In this document: positions 44,844-54,594 of the stretch, in pieces
How the letters are laid out: each line of letters begins with the position of its first letter
Position numbering within the stretch: the first letter of the stretch is position 1
Assembly: GCF_021462415.1 (NCBI RefSeq)
Contig: NZ_JAKEDS010000001.1
Coordinates: forward strand, 220,273-284,272
Source: Rhodohalobacter sp. 614A
Lineage (GTDB): Bacteria > Bacteroidota > Rhodothermia > Balneolales > Balneolaceae
Direction: 5' to 3'
DNA: 64,000 bases
The notes under the pieces: model-generated
Seen by the model: the letters and a program-made list of their open reading frames with translations, nothing else
What the model was told of the DNA's origin: nothing
Database searches by the model: none
Translations under genes and position numbers: made by a program

Positions 44844-45540
44844 ACTTGTTCCGAAGCTCTGCTTCGAAATACACCACTTTGAAGCTCCGCTTCTATAAAA
44901 AAAAGTGTAAGGTTTTTGCCCAATTAAGTTCATACTATAAAGAACTGTTGTTATGGGGCGAAGCCGTTACAAAATTTACGAAACGGAATATCTACACTTC
45001 CTTACCAGTAGTATTGTTGATGGAATTCCGTTATTTGCCAATCCAGAAATTGTAAATTTAATACTCGAAGGGCTCCAATTCCTTCAGAAATCAAGAAATG
45101 TTGATCTGTATGCTTATGTGATTATGGAGAATCATCTCCATTTCATTGCAAGCATGAAGGTTTAACTAAGAAGTTGAAAAATTTTAAATCATTTACAGCT
45201 CGTCAAATCATAAATTTTCTTGAGAACGGAAGCCATCATCGATTGCTGAAACAATTCAAACAAGCAAAGCTAAAGCATAAAAACCAGAGTAAATACCAGA
45301 TTTGGCAGGAAGGGTTTTATGCAAAACAGATTACTACTGCTGATATGATGGTGAAAAGATAGAATATATTCAGAATAACCCAGTTAAACGTGGATATGTT
45401 GATGAGCCCGAGCATTGGAGATATTCTTCTGCTCGGAATTATTTAGAATTGGAGAGCTTCATTCCAATTACAGTATACAAATGGTGAATGGAAGCAGAGC
45501 TTCCAATGTGCGTTCCGAAGGGGACCTTCAGAACGAGTAA
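44844..45540. mobile_element. REP-associated (Y1) transposase element, decayed
   Basis: A 697-bp unit bounded by hairpin-bearing ends. The left end (44844-44895) contains CCGAAGCTCTGCTTCG and GAAGCTCCGCTTC; the right end (45491-45540) contains GAAGCAGAGCTTC and TTCCGAAGGGGACCTTCAGAA. The ends are imperfect inverted copies (outer motif TTGTTCCGAAG against CTCGTTCTGAAG). The transposase frame lies between them. The same two ends, without the gene, form the element at 16513-16634. Confidence 0.8.
44953..45487 (+). pseudogene. REP-associated tyrosine transposase (Y1/IS200-like), two frameshifts
   Basis: Remnant of a single-strand DNA transposase of the REP-associated (RAYT) type. The first frame (44953-45165) holds the opening MGRSRYKIYETEYLHFL and the metal-binding HxH motif in VIMENHLHFIAS. 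After a one-base shift near 45145-45152 the frame continues KHEGLTKKLKNFKSFTARQI to about 45350, and after a second shift near 45351 it continues EKIEYIQNNPVKRGYVDEPE to a stop at 45487. These three pieces reassemble into a normal RAYT of about 178 residues, so the gene has been inactivated by two small indels. Confidence 0.85.
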
Positions 45541-45563
45541 AAACTATCTTAAACCTACTTAGA

Positions 45564-45968
45564 TTAACGGTGTAAAAAATTTCCTGAAAAGATCCTTTCT
45601 TTATCTGAAACAGCCTGATCAAACAGGTAAATCCAAGCCCGTATTTTTTCGCCACTTTCTAATAGAACGGATTTCACCCTTCGTATAAATTCATGCGGCT
45701 CAGGGTCATGAGAAGAGCATCCTTCATATTGATCCAATTGACTCAAAAGAACTTTCTGATTTTTGATTTGATACACTTCGCCAATCACTTTATCACTTGA
45801 ATCATCGGATTCTATCACGCCGGGATACCATTCAATCATATACAGTTTTCCCTGAAAAGTGGCTTTTCCAATGAACTCCGCGTGGTCTTGCAATACGGAC
45901 TTTACAGGTGAATCAAATTCACTTCGAAGAGAACCGTACACGAAAATATAATCGCACGTTTTATCCAC
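45564..45968 (-). CDS. Gamma-glutamylcyclotransferase-like (AIG2/GGCT fold) protein (134 aa)
   Basis: Small GGCT-fold protein. The glycine-rich substrate loop FVYGSLRSEF (near residue 9) is diagnostic, and the catalytic glutamate is probably in QLDQYEG near residue 82. Enzymes of this fold cyclise gamma-glutamyl amines to 5-oxoproline, but specificity varies. It is the last gene of the metH operon, its start overlapping the DinB stop by 8 nt. Confidence 0.85.
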   Translation of the reverse strand: MDKTCDYIFVYGSLRSEFDSPVKSVLQDHAEFIGKATFQGKLYMIEWYPGVIESDDSSDKVIGEVYQIKNQKVLLSQLDQYEGCSSHDPEPHEFIRRVKSVLLESGEKIRAWIYLFDQAVSDKERIFSGNFLHR

Positions 45969-46506
45969 CCGATGGAAATGAAGGATGATTCATAATTCCC
46001 TGCATCTGCCGGATGTGATGTGCAAGATGCGTTTCCATAAATTCGAGAGTCTGCTTCATGTTTATCATTCCCACCCGTGGATGATTGAAAATCTCGCTTT
46101 TCATTGTTGATTCATCCAGAGAATGGATCAGTTCTTTTAAATCGGCTCGTACGCTTTTCCAGTCAGCCTTAAGCTTGTCATAATCCGGATTTATTCCTGT
46201 AGCATCGGTTCGTTTTGGCGCTTTAAATTTCAGGGATGAATTGAGAGCGAGCTTCAAAACGATCATACGAAACGCTGATTTGAACCCTGACTTTGAAAAG
46301 TCTTTCTGCGAATTCACCTTTCTTTTAATGCTTATAACCGACAACCGTTCCGCCGTCATCACATGAAAAGCAATCTGAAGCGGATTCCATTTTCCCGGTT
46401 CGGAACTAAAATGCAATTGATCGTCTGACAGAGAATCCAGCAAAGCAACCATTTTATGACGCTGTGCTTCAATTTTCTCAAATATTTTCAGACAATCATT
46501 TCTCAT
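45961..46506 (-). CDS. DinB-family protein in the metH operon (181 aa)
   Basis: DinB/YfiT-like four-helix protein; the histidines likely to bind metal are in [13 protein letters not shown] near residue 48 and [14 protein letters not shown] near 160. It is unlike the DUF1572 protein at 37222 except for the fold. It overlaps the end of metH by 11 nt and the GGCT gene by 8 nt, so the three are probably made from one transcript. A thiol-related function would fit such an operon, but this is inference. Confidence 0.85.
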   Translation of the reverse strand: MRNDCLKIFEKIEAQRHKMVALLDSLSDDQLHFSSEPGKWNPLQIAFHVMTAERLSVISIKRKVNSQKDFSKSGFKSAFRMIVLKLALNSSLKFKAPKRTDATGINPDYDKLKADWKSVRADLKELIHSLDESTMKSEIFNHPRVGMINMKQTLEFMETHLAHHIRQMQGIMNHPSFPSGG

Positions 46507-49500
46507 AAGCCAGGTTCGGGCCCATCCATTTTTCGATCTCTTCTACACTCATACCTTTTCGTTTGGCGTAATCCTCAACCTGGTCTTTTTCGATATTGCC
46601 AAGATTAAAATACTGCGAATCAGGATGAGCAAAATAGAGACCGCTAACGGATGATGCCGGAGACATTGCCAGATGCTCCGTCAAAGTAATATCTGCCGAT
46701 TTTTCCACATCCAGCAGATCAAACAGAATTGTTTTTTCAGTGTGATCGGGCTGTGCAGGATAACCGGGCGCCGGACGAATTCCATTGTATTCTTCACGAA
46801 TCAACTGATCGTTGTCAAGATCTTCGTTCGGAGAATATCCCCAAAGATTGGTTCGCACTTCACGATGCAGATATTCCGCAAAAGCCTCTGCCAATCGATC
46901 AGCCAAAGCTTTCACCAGAATAGCGTTGTAATCGTCATGATCTTTTTCAAAATCCGCAACCAATTTATTTACGCCATGGCCGGTTGTAACTGCAAATGCT
47001 CCCATGTAATCCTGAATTCCGGTCTCTTTCGGAGCCACAAAATCAGCCAAAGCCTTATTGGGCTGCCCACTGCGTTTCTTGGATTGCTGACGAAGTGTAT
47101 GGAAAACCGCCTGTACTTCTTTTCGGGATTCGTCCGTATAAATTTCAATATCATCGCCTACACTATTTGCAGGGAAAAGCCCTAAAACTCCATTGGCCGT
47201 CAACAGGTTTTCGTTGATGATTTTATCGAGAAGCTGGTTGGCTTCATCAAAAAGTTTTCGTGCTTCTTTCCCGGCTTTTTCATCTTCCAGAATGTCAGGG
47301 AATTTTCCTTTCATTTCCCAGGCAATGAAGAATGGTCCCCAGTCAATAAACCGGCGGAGTTTAGCCAACGGGAAGTTTTTGAAGGTAGTGATTCCGAGGT
47401 TCTTCGGAGCTTTTACCTTCGTATCATTCCAGTCAATAACTGTGCGATTTTTGCGGGCATCCCCGATTTTCAGATACGTTTTTTTTCGTCCACGACTGCT
47501 GTACTGTACGCGCAAGCCTTCATATTCTGCACGGATTTCATCCAAAAATCCCTTTTTCAGTGTTTTGGAAACCAGCCGGTTTACCACAGTCACACTCCTG
47601 GATGCATCCAGAACATGAATCACCGGATTTTCATACGATGGTGCGATCTTCACGGCTGTATGCATTCTGGATGTTGTTGCGCCACCAATCAGCAAGGGCG
47701 TTTCAAAACCTTCCCGCGACATTTCGCTGGCTACATGTACCATTTCATCCAGCGATGGCGTGATCAATCCGCTAAGCCCAACCACGTCCACGTTATGTTC
47801 TTTGGCTGCGGCCAGAATTTTCTCCGACGGATTCATCACACCGAGATCAATCACATCGTAATTGTTACAACGCAGAACTACAGCTACAATATTTTTTCCG
47901 ATGTCGTGCACGTCTCCTTTCACTGTGGCCAGCAATACTTTAGCTTTGGGTTGCGAGTTTTTGGCTTTAGCTTTCTCTTTTTCAATAAAAGGAATGAGAA
48001 TGGCCACGCCTTTCTTCATCACACGGGCACTTTTTACTACCTGGGGCAAAAACATTTTACCCGCTCCGAAAAGATCACCCACCACATTCATTCCGTCCAT
48101 CATTGGCCCTTCAATTACCTCCAGCGGATGCGGATATTTCTGGCGGGCCTCTTCCACATCATCCTCAATATAGTCCGTAATACCTTTTACAAGGGCATGT
48201 TTGATGCGTTCTTCAACAGACTCTTCTCGCCAGACATCTTTTTTAACTTCAATCTCTCCGCTGTCTCTTTCTTTGATTTCATCCGCATAATCCACCAGCC
48301 GCTCGGTGCTATCATCACGGCGATTCAGAAGAACATCTTCTACCAGTTCCTTTAGTTTGGGCTCAATCTCTTCATACACTTCCAGCTGACCTGCATTGAC
48401 AATGGCCATATCCAAACCGGCATTAATCGCATGATAGAGAAATGCCGAGTGCATCGCTTCCCGAACTACATTATTTCCGCGGAACGAAAACGAGATATTA
48501 CTGAGTCCCCCGCTTACTTTTGCCAGCGGCAGATTTTCTTTGATCCACCGAACAGTGTTAATAAAATCAACGGCGTAATTATTGTGATCCTCAATTCCGG
48601 TAGCTACTGTTAAAATATTGGGATCCATAATGATATCCTGCGGCTGGAAACCCACTTCTTTGGTTAGAATATCATACGCCCGCTTGCAGATTTCTTTCCG
48701 GCGTTCCAGCGAATCGGCCTGACCTTTTTCATCAAATGCCATCACAACCACGGCCGCTCCAAAATCCAGAATGCGTCTGGCATGCTCTTTAAATGCTTCC
48801 TCTCCTTCCTTCAGACTGATGGAATTCACCACGCTTTTGCCTTGTGTGGTTTTCAGTCCCGAAAGAATCACGCTCCATTTTGAACTGTCTACCATAAACG
48901 GAACTCGTGCAATATCAGGCTCAGCTGCCATCAGGTTGATGAAATTTTTCATCACTTTTTCAGAATCCAGAAGGGCCTCATCCATATTAATATCGATGAT
49001 TTGTGCACCGCCTTCTACCTGATCGCGCGCTACCGACAGAGCTTCTTCATGCTCTTCATTTTTGATAAGCCGTTTGAATTTGGCCGAACCGGTCACATTG
49101 GTCCGTTCGCCGATATTTACAAAATTTGTTTCCGGCCGAACCACCAGCGGTTCCAGTCCGCTTAATCGAAGATAGGGTTTGGGCTGCGGTCGTTTTCGGG
49201 GTTTATGAAGTTGGGCTTCTTCTGCCATTGCACGAATATGATCTGGTGTGGTTCCACAACATCCGCCCACAATATTTACAAATCCGTTTTCGGCATAGTC
49301 CTTCATCTGCTGCCTCATAAAATCAGGAGTCTCATTGTATTCTCCCATTTCATCGGGCAGACCCGCATTGGGATACAGACTTGTAAAACAGCTTGCGTGG
49401 CTCGAGAGCTCCTGTATATACGGCCTCATTTGCTTCGATCCCAGCGCACAGTTCAAACCAATACTCAAAAGCGGATTGGCATGTGAAACCGAAATCCAAA

Positions 49501-50191
49501 ACGCCTCGGTAGTTTGGCCGGAGAGCGTCCGCCCGCTTTGATCCACAATGGTTCCCGAAATCATGATGGGAATTTCCCGGTCTATGTTCCGGCAATAATT
49601 GTGCACCGCATAAATGGCAGCTTTACAGTTCAGCGTATCAAAAACCGTTTCAATCAAAAGTGTGTCCACACCGCCATCTACCAATCCGCGAATTTGTTCG
49701 GTATAAGCATCCACCAAAGCATCGAATGTGATGGCACGAAATCCGGGATCTTCTACATCGGGTGAAAGAGAAAGCGTTTTGTTTGTGGGACCAAGAGCTC
49801 CGGCCACAAAGCGAGGCTTATCGGGATTTTGTTTGGTGAAGGAATCGGCTGCTTCCCGCGCAATAGTAGCCGAAGCCAGGTTCAGGGCGTACGTCGAATC
49901 CTGAAGGCTGTAGTCTGCCTGGGAAATCGGATTTGCATTAAATGTATTCGTTTCAATAATATCCGCCCCGGCAGAGAGGAAATTGGAATGAATTTCCCGT
50001 ATTATATCGGGTTGAGTAATGCTGAGAAGATCGTTGTTCCCTTTTTGATCATCCGACGAATCGGCAAACTGGGTGCCTCTGTAATCTTTTTCAGAAAGTT
50101 TGTACTGCTGTATCATCGTGCCCATGGCACCATCGAGTACAAATATTCGTTCTTGCAAAAGTTCAAACAACGGATGTTTGGAACGGCTCAT
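46496..50191 (-). CDS. metH: Methionine synthase, cobalamin-dependent (1231 aa)
   Basis: Transfers a methyl group from 5-methyltetrahydrofolate to homocysteine using cobalamin. All four modules are present: the homocysteine-binding domain ([14 protein letters not shown] at the start; zinc-site [14 protein letters not shown] near 308), the pterin-binding domain ([20 protein letters not shown] near 355), the cobalamin domain with [14 protein letters not shown] (DxHxxG near 760), and the reactivation domain with [17 protein letters not shown] near 1140. The length is normal. It is divergent from metF across 212 bp and heads an operon with DinB and GGCT genes. Confidence 0.98.
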   Translation of the reverse strand: MSRSKHPLFELLQERIFVLDGAMGTMIQQYKLSEKDYRGTQFADSSDDQKGNNDLLSITQPDIIREIHSNFLSAGADIIETNTFNANPISQADYSLQDSTYALNLASATIAREAADSFTKQNPDKPRFVAGALGPTNKTLSLSPDVEDPGFRAITFDALVDAYTEQIRGLVDGGVDTLLIETVFDTLNCKAAIYAVHNYCRNIDREIPIMISGTIVDQSGRTLSGQTTEAFWISVSHANPLLSIGLNCALGSKQMRPYIQELSSHASCFTSLYPNAGLPDEMGEYNETPDFMRQQMKDYAENGFVNIVGGCCGTTPDHIRAMAEEAQLHKPRKRPQPKPYLRLSGLEPLVVRPETNFVNIGERTNVTGSAKFKRLIKNEEHEEALSVARDQVEGGAQIIDINMDEALLDSEKVMKNFINLMAAEPDIARVPFMVDSSKWSVILSGLKTTQGKSVVNSISLKEGEEAFKEHARRILDFGAAVVVMAFDEKGQADSLERRKEICKRAYDILTKEVGFQPQDIIMDPNILTVATGIEDHNNYAVDFINTVRWIKENLPLAKVSGGLSNISFSFRGNNVVREAMHSAFLYHAINAGLDMAIVNAGQLEVYEEIEPKLKELVEDVLLNRRDDSTERLVDYADEIKERDSGEIEVKKDVWREESVEERIKHALVKGITDYIEDDVEEARQKYPHPLEVIEGPMMDGMNVVGDLFGAGKMFLPQVVKSARVMKKGVAILIPFIEKEKAKAKNSQPKAKVLLATVKGDVHDIGKNIVAVVLRCNNYDVIDLGVMNPSEKILAAAKEHNVDVVGLSGLITPSLDEMVHVASEMSREGFETPLLIGGATTSRMHTAVKIAPSYENPVIHVLDASRSVTVVNRLVSKTLKKGFLDEIRAEYEGLRVQYSSRGRKKTYLKIGDARKNRTVIDWNDTKVKAPKNLGITTFKNFPLAKLRRFIDWGPFFIAWEMKGKFPDILEDEKAGKEARKLFDEANQLLDKIINENLLTANGVLGLFPANSVGDDIEIYTDESRKEVQAVFHTLRQQSKKRSGQPNKALADFVAPKETGIQDYMGAFAVTTGHGVNKLVADFEKDHDDYNAILVKALADRLAEAFAEYLHREVRTNLWGYSPNEDLDNDQLIREEYNGIRPAPGYPAQPDHTEKTILFDLLDVEKSADITLTEHLAMSPASSVSGLYFAHPDSQYFNLGNIEKDQVEDYAKRKGMSVEEIEKWMGPNLAYEK

Positions 50192-50230
50192 ATCAATAAT
50201 CCTATTAGACTGAAATTCTTAACACTAAAA

Positions 50231-50362
50231 AAACTGTTTCGAAATTTGAAAAATAAAGCGATTCCTTCTGCATATTGGTTATCTTGTAATGCTTGTTTGC
50301 AGCAGGATGCTTTTTAATTTTTTTTACAGGAATCTAAAATCATTCTTCTTCCGAAACAGTTT
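50231..50362. promoter_or_regulatory. Paired 11-bp inverted repeat in the metH-metF intergenic region
   Basis: AAACTGTTTCG (50231-50241) and CGAAACAGTTT (50352-50362) are perfect reverse complements, one near each divergent start (about 40 nt from each). A shared regulator binding both halves would explain the placement. No SAM or cobalamin riboswitch was recognised in the 212 bp. Confidence 0.5.
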
Positions 50363-50403
50363 CATAAAATCTACATTTTACGCGTCAATTACAGCATTTT
50401 TTT

Positions 50404-51357
50404 ATGAAAGTTATTGAACATTACGAGAACGCTTCTGAACCACTGATTTCATTTGAAATCCTCCCTCCAAAACGAGGCGATTCCGTTCAATCCGTATTTG
50501 AAGCCCTTGACAAAGTGGTTAAAGTAGCGGATCCTCCTTTTATTGATGTAACCTACCATGCGGCAGAATCTTATGTTGAAGAACGCCCCGATGGTTCTTT
50601 GAAACGGGTTGTACGCCGAAAACGCCCCGGCACGATTGGTCTTTGCGCGGCTATTTTACACCGTTATGGTATTGATCCTGTGCCCCATCTCATTTGCGAA
50701 GGATTTACAAAAGAAGAGACGGAAGATGCCCTTATTGAGCTCAATTATCTTGGCATCCACAATGTCCTGGCCATTCGCGGAGATAATACCGGTTCGCAGA
50801 TTTCTCTTAATATGAACGGAACGGCCAACAAGTTCGCGATTGATCTTGTAAAGCAAATTAAGGATATGAATCACGGGCAATATCTCGAAGAAATCACGAA
50901 TGGAGAGTCGACTGATTTTTGTGTTGGAGTTGCCGGATACCCGGAAAAACATTTTGAAGCTCCCAATCTGGATTGGGACATCAAAAAATTAAAAAAGAAA
51001 GTAGATGCCGGGGCAGATTATATCGTTACTCAAATGTTCTTTGATAACGACGCCTATTTCAAATTCGTAAACAAATGCAAAGCCGCTGATATTCATGTGC
51101 CGATTATTCCCGGTTTAAAAATTTTGACGACCATGAATCACCTGAAAAGTCTTCCAAAGTTTTTCTACCTGAATATTCCTGATGAATTGACGGCTGCTGT
51201 AGACTCAGATCCGGGTAACGTAAAAAATATCGGGATTGAGTGGGCGCGGCAGCAATCTCTCGAATTGTTGGAAAAAGGAGCGCCGGGAATTCATTATTAT
51301 ATTATGGGAAATCCCCAACCGGCACTGGATGTGATTGATTTTTTAAAGGCGAAGTGA
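50404..51357 (+). CDS. metF: 5,10-methylenetetrahydrofolate reductase (317 aa)
   Basis: Flavoenzyme that makes 5-methyltetrahydrofolate, the methyl donor of MetH. The catalytic glutamate is expected in LISFEILPPKRGD near residue 18. Further family segments are DVTYHAAESY, LIELNYLGIHNVLAIRGD near residue 110 and DYIVTQMFFDNDAYFKF near residue 207. Length is normal for bacteria. It is divergent from metH, so the two steps of the methyl pathway can be co-controlled. Confidence 0.95.
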   Translation: MKVIEHYENASEPLISFEILPPKRGDSVQSVFEALDKVVKVADPPFIDVTYHAAESYVEERPDGSLKRVVRRKRPGTIGLCAAILHRYGIDPVPHLICEGFTKEETEDALIELNYLGIHNVLAIRGDNTGSQISLNMNGTANKFAIDLVKQIKDMNHGQYLEEITNGESTDFCVGVAGYPEKHFEAPNLDWDIKKLKKKVDAGADYIVTQMFFDNDAYFKFVNKCKAADIHVPIIPGLKILTTMNHLKSLPKFFYLNIPDELTAAVDSDPGNVKNIGIEWARQQSLELLEKGAPGIHYYIMGNPQPALDVIDFLKAK

Positions 51358-51363
51358 TTTTTG

Positions 51364-51509
51364 AGTGAAAAGGCAGAACGTAAAAGTGAAAAGTGATTAC
51401 GTACTTTTCTAAGTATAAATGGATAGTGCGTGTGTCTCGTTTGTGACTTTATCGAATGGTACAAGTCTGGAGATCTGCGCCAGCCCACCGTCTCTTTTGC
51501 CTTTTCACT
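51364..51509. repeat. Inverted repeat in the gap after metF
   Basis: AGTGAAAAGGCA (51364-51375) and TGCCTTTTCACT (51498-51509) are a perfect 12-bp inverted pair enclosing about 120 bp with no gene. Similar TTTTCACTTTTCACT text stands at about 160-175. It may be a decayed palindromic element. Confidence 0.55.
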
Positions 51510-51549
51510 TCTCACTTTTGACATTCTACCATTAACATAATTCCGTTCT

Positions 51550-52398
51550 ATGACCTACTTGATTGCCGATAGTGGAGCAACCAAAACCGACTGGCTGTAT
51601 GTAGACGGTGACGATATCACTCAAATTCATACCCAGGGTTTGCATCCATCCAATATCCAGATGATGAGCGACAGCATGGATTTAAAACTTCAAATTGGCA
51701 CTTTGAAGCCGGATGTTATCTATTTTTTTGGCGCGGGTTGCGGCAACCCCGTTTCCGATGAAATTGTAATGCGCTTCCTTCAATCCATTTTTCCTCAAGC
51801 CCAATTAAAAATCAAAAGTGACCTGAATGGTTCTGGAAAAGCTTTTTTTGGGAAAGGTGATGGAGTTGTAGTTGTATTCGGCACAGGGGCGATCAGTGCT
51901 AAAATAGAGAATGGAAATGTTGTACAGAAATCAGCCGCTTTGGGATTTGCTATCGGCGATGAAGGAAGTGCTGCCGACCTGGGACGCAGAATCTTAAAAA
52001 TGTACTTCCGGAAATCCGGGAATCCTGAAACACTTCATTTTCTACAGGAAAAACTCCATGATGTCGGCTATTCCGAAATGATGAATCAAATATACCGCGC
52101 CGGCAAACCCAATCGCGAACTTGCAGCTGTTGCCGGGAAAGTTTTGAATCCGCCTCTCCCTCCTGAACTGGAATCATTAATACGAGACGGATTTACCGAT
52201 TTCATCAATCAACAACTCTCAACCTTGAAACTAACCGGCGAAGAGCAAATTGTTTGTACCGGAAAAGTGGCCAAAGTACACGAGTCTATATTAGTCCCAC
52301 TATTCAATCAGTTAGGGTATAAAAATGTTGAGGTTCGTTACCCGGTCATCGCCTCCTATCGAAATCGAATTAAATCCGGCGAAAATCTTTTTGATTAA
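51550..52398 (+). CDS. N-acetylglucosamine kinase-like protein, BadF/BadG/BcrA/BcrD ATPase family (282 aa)
   Basis: ASKHA-fold ATPase of the BadF/BcrA group, whose Bacteroidota members are annotated as GlcNAc kinases. The phosphate-1 motif YLIADSGATKTDWLYVD opens the protein, the phosphate-2 motif VVVFGTGAISAKIE lies near residue 110, and GFAIGDEGSAADLGRRIL follows. Length and layout match. The sugar kinase activity is inferred from the family; peptidoglycan-sugar recycling would be a natural setting. Confidence 0.83.
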   Translation: MTYLIADSGATKTDWLYVDGDDITQIHTQGLHPSNIQMMSDSMDLKLQIGTLKPDVIYFFGAGCGNPVSDEIVMRFLQSIFPQAQLKIKSDLNGSGKAFFGKGDGVVVVFGTGAISAKIENGNVVQKSAALGFAIGDEGSAADLGRRILKMYFRKSGNPETLHFLQEKLHDVGYSEMMNQIYRAGKPNRELAAVAGKVLNPPLPPELESLIRDGFTDFINQQLSTLKLTGEEQIVCTGKVAKVHESILVPLFNQLGYKNVEVRYPVIASYRNRIKSGENLFD

Positions 52399-52469
52399 GA
52401 TTGAACTCTCCTTCGAAGGGGAAGTTTTAATGCTTATCTTGCATTTTTCACTCAGAAGAATGTAGTCTA

Positions 52470-53237
52470 TTGATTCTCACAGACACCCATTGCCATCTCT
52501 ATCTCGATCAATTCAAAGACGATTTAGAGGACGTTCTAGATCGATCATCAAAAGAAGGAATTACTCGCATATTTCTACCGGCTATTGATTGGAATTCGAT
52601 TGAGCAGATGGTCCGGCTTTCTCATCCCGAAATCACCTTTTATAAAATGGCGGGAATCCATCCATGCAGTGTGGAAGACAACCTACCAGTTGATGAAGAA
52701 AAACTGCTCGAATATTGCCAGTCAGATGAATTTGTAGGAGTCGGAGAAACCGGACTCGACTATTACTGGAGCACTGATTTTGTAGATGAACAGAAAAAAA
52801 GCCTGCACATGCATTGCCGGGTTGCAAAGGAAACCGGGAAACCGATTGTCCTTCACAATCGGGAAAGCACCAAAGATCTGCTTGATTTGATTGAAGAAGA
52901 ACAAGATGGATCTTTGACGGGAGTTTGGCACTGTTTCACCGGAACCGAAGATGAAGGAAAACGAGCGCTTGATTTGGGACTCTATCTCGGAGTTGGTGGA
53001 GTGTCCACATTTAAAAATGCGGGGGTTGATAAAACCATTGCTAAAATGCCGATGGAAAAACTTATTCTTGAAACGGATGCGCCTTATCTCGCGCCTGTTC
53101 CCCATCGCGGAAAACGAAATGAGCCGGCCTTCATTAAAAACATTGCCGAAAATTTAGCGGAATTGAAAAATCTGACGCTTGAAGAGATTGCCGAAAAAAC
53201 GACGCGAAATGCTTTCCAACTTTTTGGGATTCAATAG
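52470..53237 (+). CDS. TatD-family DNase (255 aa)
   Basis: Metal-dependent hydrolase of the TatD group (amidohydrolase TIM barrel), usually a DNase. Metal ligands: DTHCHLYLDQF at the start, GETGLDYYW near residue 93, PIVLHNRES near 127, WHCFTG near 152 and LETDAPYLAP near 199. The start is TTG at 52470, because upstream codons in frame hold a stop and no other start fits. It is convergent with pdxB, with a palindromic repeat between. Confidence 0.93.
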   Translation: MILTDTHCHLYLDQFKDDLEDVLDRSSKEGITRIFLPAIDWNSIEQMVRLSHPEITFYKMAGIHPCSVEDNLPVDEEKLLEYCQSDEFVGVGETGLDYYWSTDFVDEQKKSLHMHCRVAKETGKPIVLHNRESTKDLLDLIEEEQDGSLTGVWHCFTGTEDEGKRALDLGLYLGVGGVSTFKNAGVDKTIAKMPMEKLILETDAPYLAPVPHRGKRNEPAFIKNIAENLAELKNLTLEEIAEKTTRNAFQLFGIQ

Positions 53238-53254
53238 CCTTGAACCCAGAAAAA

Positions 53255-53350
53255 CCTTCAAGCGTGCGGAATGAAATGGAGCTCCTTGAAGCGTTGTGTA
53301 TTTTGGCAATCCAACACCGCCACGCTTCAAGGTCCAGGGACGCTTGAAGG
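53255..53350. repeat. Nested palindromic repeat (REPIN-like) between tatD and pdxB
   Basis: Two perfect 11-bp inverted pairs are nested: the outer pair CCTTCAAGCGT (53255-53265) and ACGCTTGAAGG (53340-53350), and the inner pair CCTTGAAGCGT (53284-53294) and ACGCTTCAAGG (53322-53332). All four arms are near-identical, differing by one central base. It lies between convergent genes, a usual REP location. The arms differ from the REP ends at 16513 and 44844. Confidence 0.78.
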
Positions 53351-53371
53351 TGCCCCTGAGGCAAACCTGAA

Positions 53372-54478
53372 TCAACCAAAAATTTTTATCTCTTCGGGTA
53401 ATTTATCTCGGTTTGAGTATTGACCGATCACTGTCCTGAATTCAAATCGAGTTGAAGTATTCGATCTCAAATCAGCAAACTTTTGCCCTTTCTCGTCAGC
53501 TGACAAACCTATCAACTTCCTCAACTCCTGATCATAAAAATCGATCTTATGATTTTTCCAGAGAAAATCCGCAAATGTTAGTCTTTCAGGATCAGCCAAA
53601 CTTGAATTCTCAGGTAGTTCATTCTGATTTGGTGGAGAATACGGTTCGCCAAAAAATTCAACCATTGTTCGAACGACTATTTCGCTCGCTTTCCATTTAG
53701 CTTCTCTGGAGTATCCGGCGATATGAGGTGTTGCAATGAGCGCCTGATCAGCAATTTTACCTGAAAACAGGGGCTCATTTTCCCACACATCAAGAATAAA
53801 ATCCCGAACCAAACCTAATCGCTTTGATTCGAGAAGAGCTTTTTCATCCACCACTCCACCGCGGCTGGCATTGATAATTAGTTTAAAACTATTTTCCAGC
53901 CACTTCTCATTACAGATGTGATAAGTTGAATGAACTCCGTTGTTGGTCAGAGGCGTGTGAAATGTCAGAACATCACACGACAATAATTCATGCAATTCTG
54001 CCGAAGTAAACTTTTCTTCTCTATCGGCTTTGGGAGGATCATACGGCACGTATTCAATTCCAAGTTTTCTCAAATAGCCGATCAGTGATCCACCTGTATT
54101 TCCGCAACCAATCACTCCAATTTTCAAATCCTCGATTTGTTCATCCCGAAGTTGTCCCCATCGGTACAAAGCTGTAAGCATATATTCGGCCACGGCGTTT
54201 GCATTGCATCCCTCCGATCGGGCAAATTCAATCCCAAGCGACTTCAAATGATTAATATCTACATGATCAAATCCGGCGGTGGCTGAGCCCACAAATTTAA
54301 GATTGCCGGATTTCGGGAGTGTTTCAGAGTTTAGTTTCGTGACCGTTCGGATCAGAAGTGCATCATAGTTGGTCACACCTTCTGGAAATCCTGACTCCGG
54401 ATCATAGGTTTTTAACTCAGCATCATTGGGAACCAACTGCTCCAATGCATATAGGTGTTTGTCTGCGAGAACTTTCAT
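53372..54478 (-). CDS. pdxB: 4-phosphoerythronate dehydrogenase (368 aa)
   Basis: NAD-dependent hydroxyacid dehydrogenase oxidising 4-phosphoerythronate, second step of the DXP-dependent pyridoxal phosphate route. It resembles PdxB over its whole length: MKVLADKHLYALEQL at the start, KFVGSATAGFDHVDINHLK near residue 60, LTFHTPLTNNGVHST near 170, and ATPHIAGYSREAKWK near 250, plus a C-terminal dimerisation segment. The frame is open to 54610, but ATG 54478 matches the family start and avoids overlapping the plus-strand phosphorylase gene. PdxB versus a generic phosphoglycerate dehydrogenase is decided by these matches. Confidence 0.88.
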   Translation of the reverse strand: MKVLADKHLYALEQLVPNDAELKTYDPESGFPEGVTNYDALLIRTVTKLNSETLPKSGNLKFVGSATAGFDHVDINHLKSLGIEFARSEGCNANAVAEYMLTALYRWGQLRDEQIEDLKIGVIGCGNTGGSLIGYLRKLGIEYVPYDPPKADREEKFTSAELHELLSCDVLTFHTPLTNNGVHSTYHICNEKWLENSFKLIINASRGGVVDEKALLESKRLGLVRDFILDVWENEPLFSGKIADQALIATPHIAGYSREAKWKASEIVVRTMVEFFGEPYSPPNQNELPENSSLADPERLTFADFLWKNHKIDFYDQELRKLIGLSADEKGQKFADLRSNTSTRFEFRTVIGQYSNRDKLPEEIKIFG

Positions 54479-54594
54479 ATCTGTGAATGATAGGAAAATG
54501 GATGGAGAATATTGGAATTCTATCTCCAAACAATTTGTGGTATCAAAAAGCGTCTTTTTTAAGTTATATTTAAGGTTTAAAACAATTTTAAACG

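Noticed and set aside
45443-45655. 70-aa minus-strand frame near the transposase relic
   Set aside because: Overlaps the repeat end and the GGCT gene in another frame; no family.
47615-48355. 246-aa open frame antisense to metH
   Set aside because: Rich in F, H and unusual composition, lies fully inside a certain gene on the other strand, with no family match and no start context. A shadow of metH.
50192-50403. SAM or cobalamin riboswitch ahead of metH or metF
   Set aside because: No conserved core sequences of these riboswitches are visible and the gap is only 212 bp shared by two promoters.
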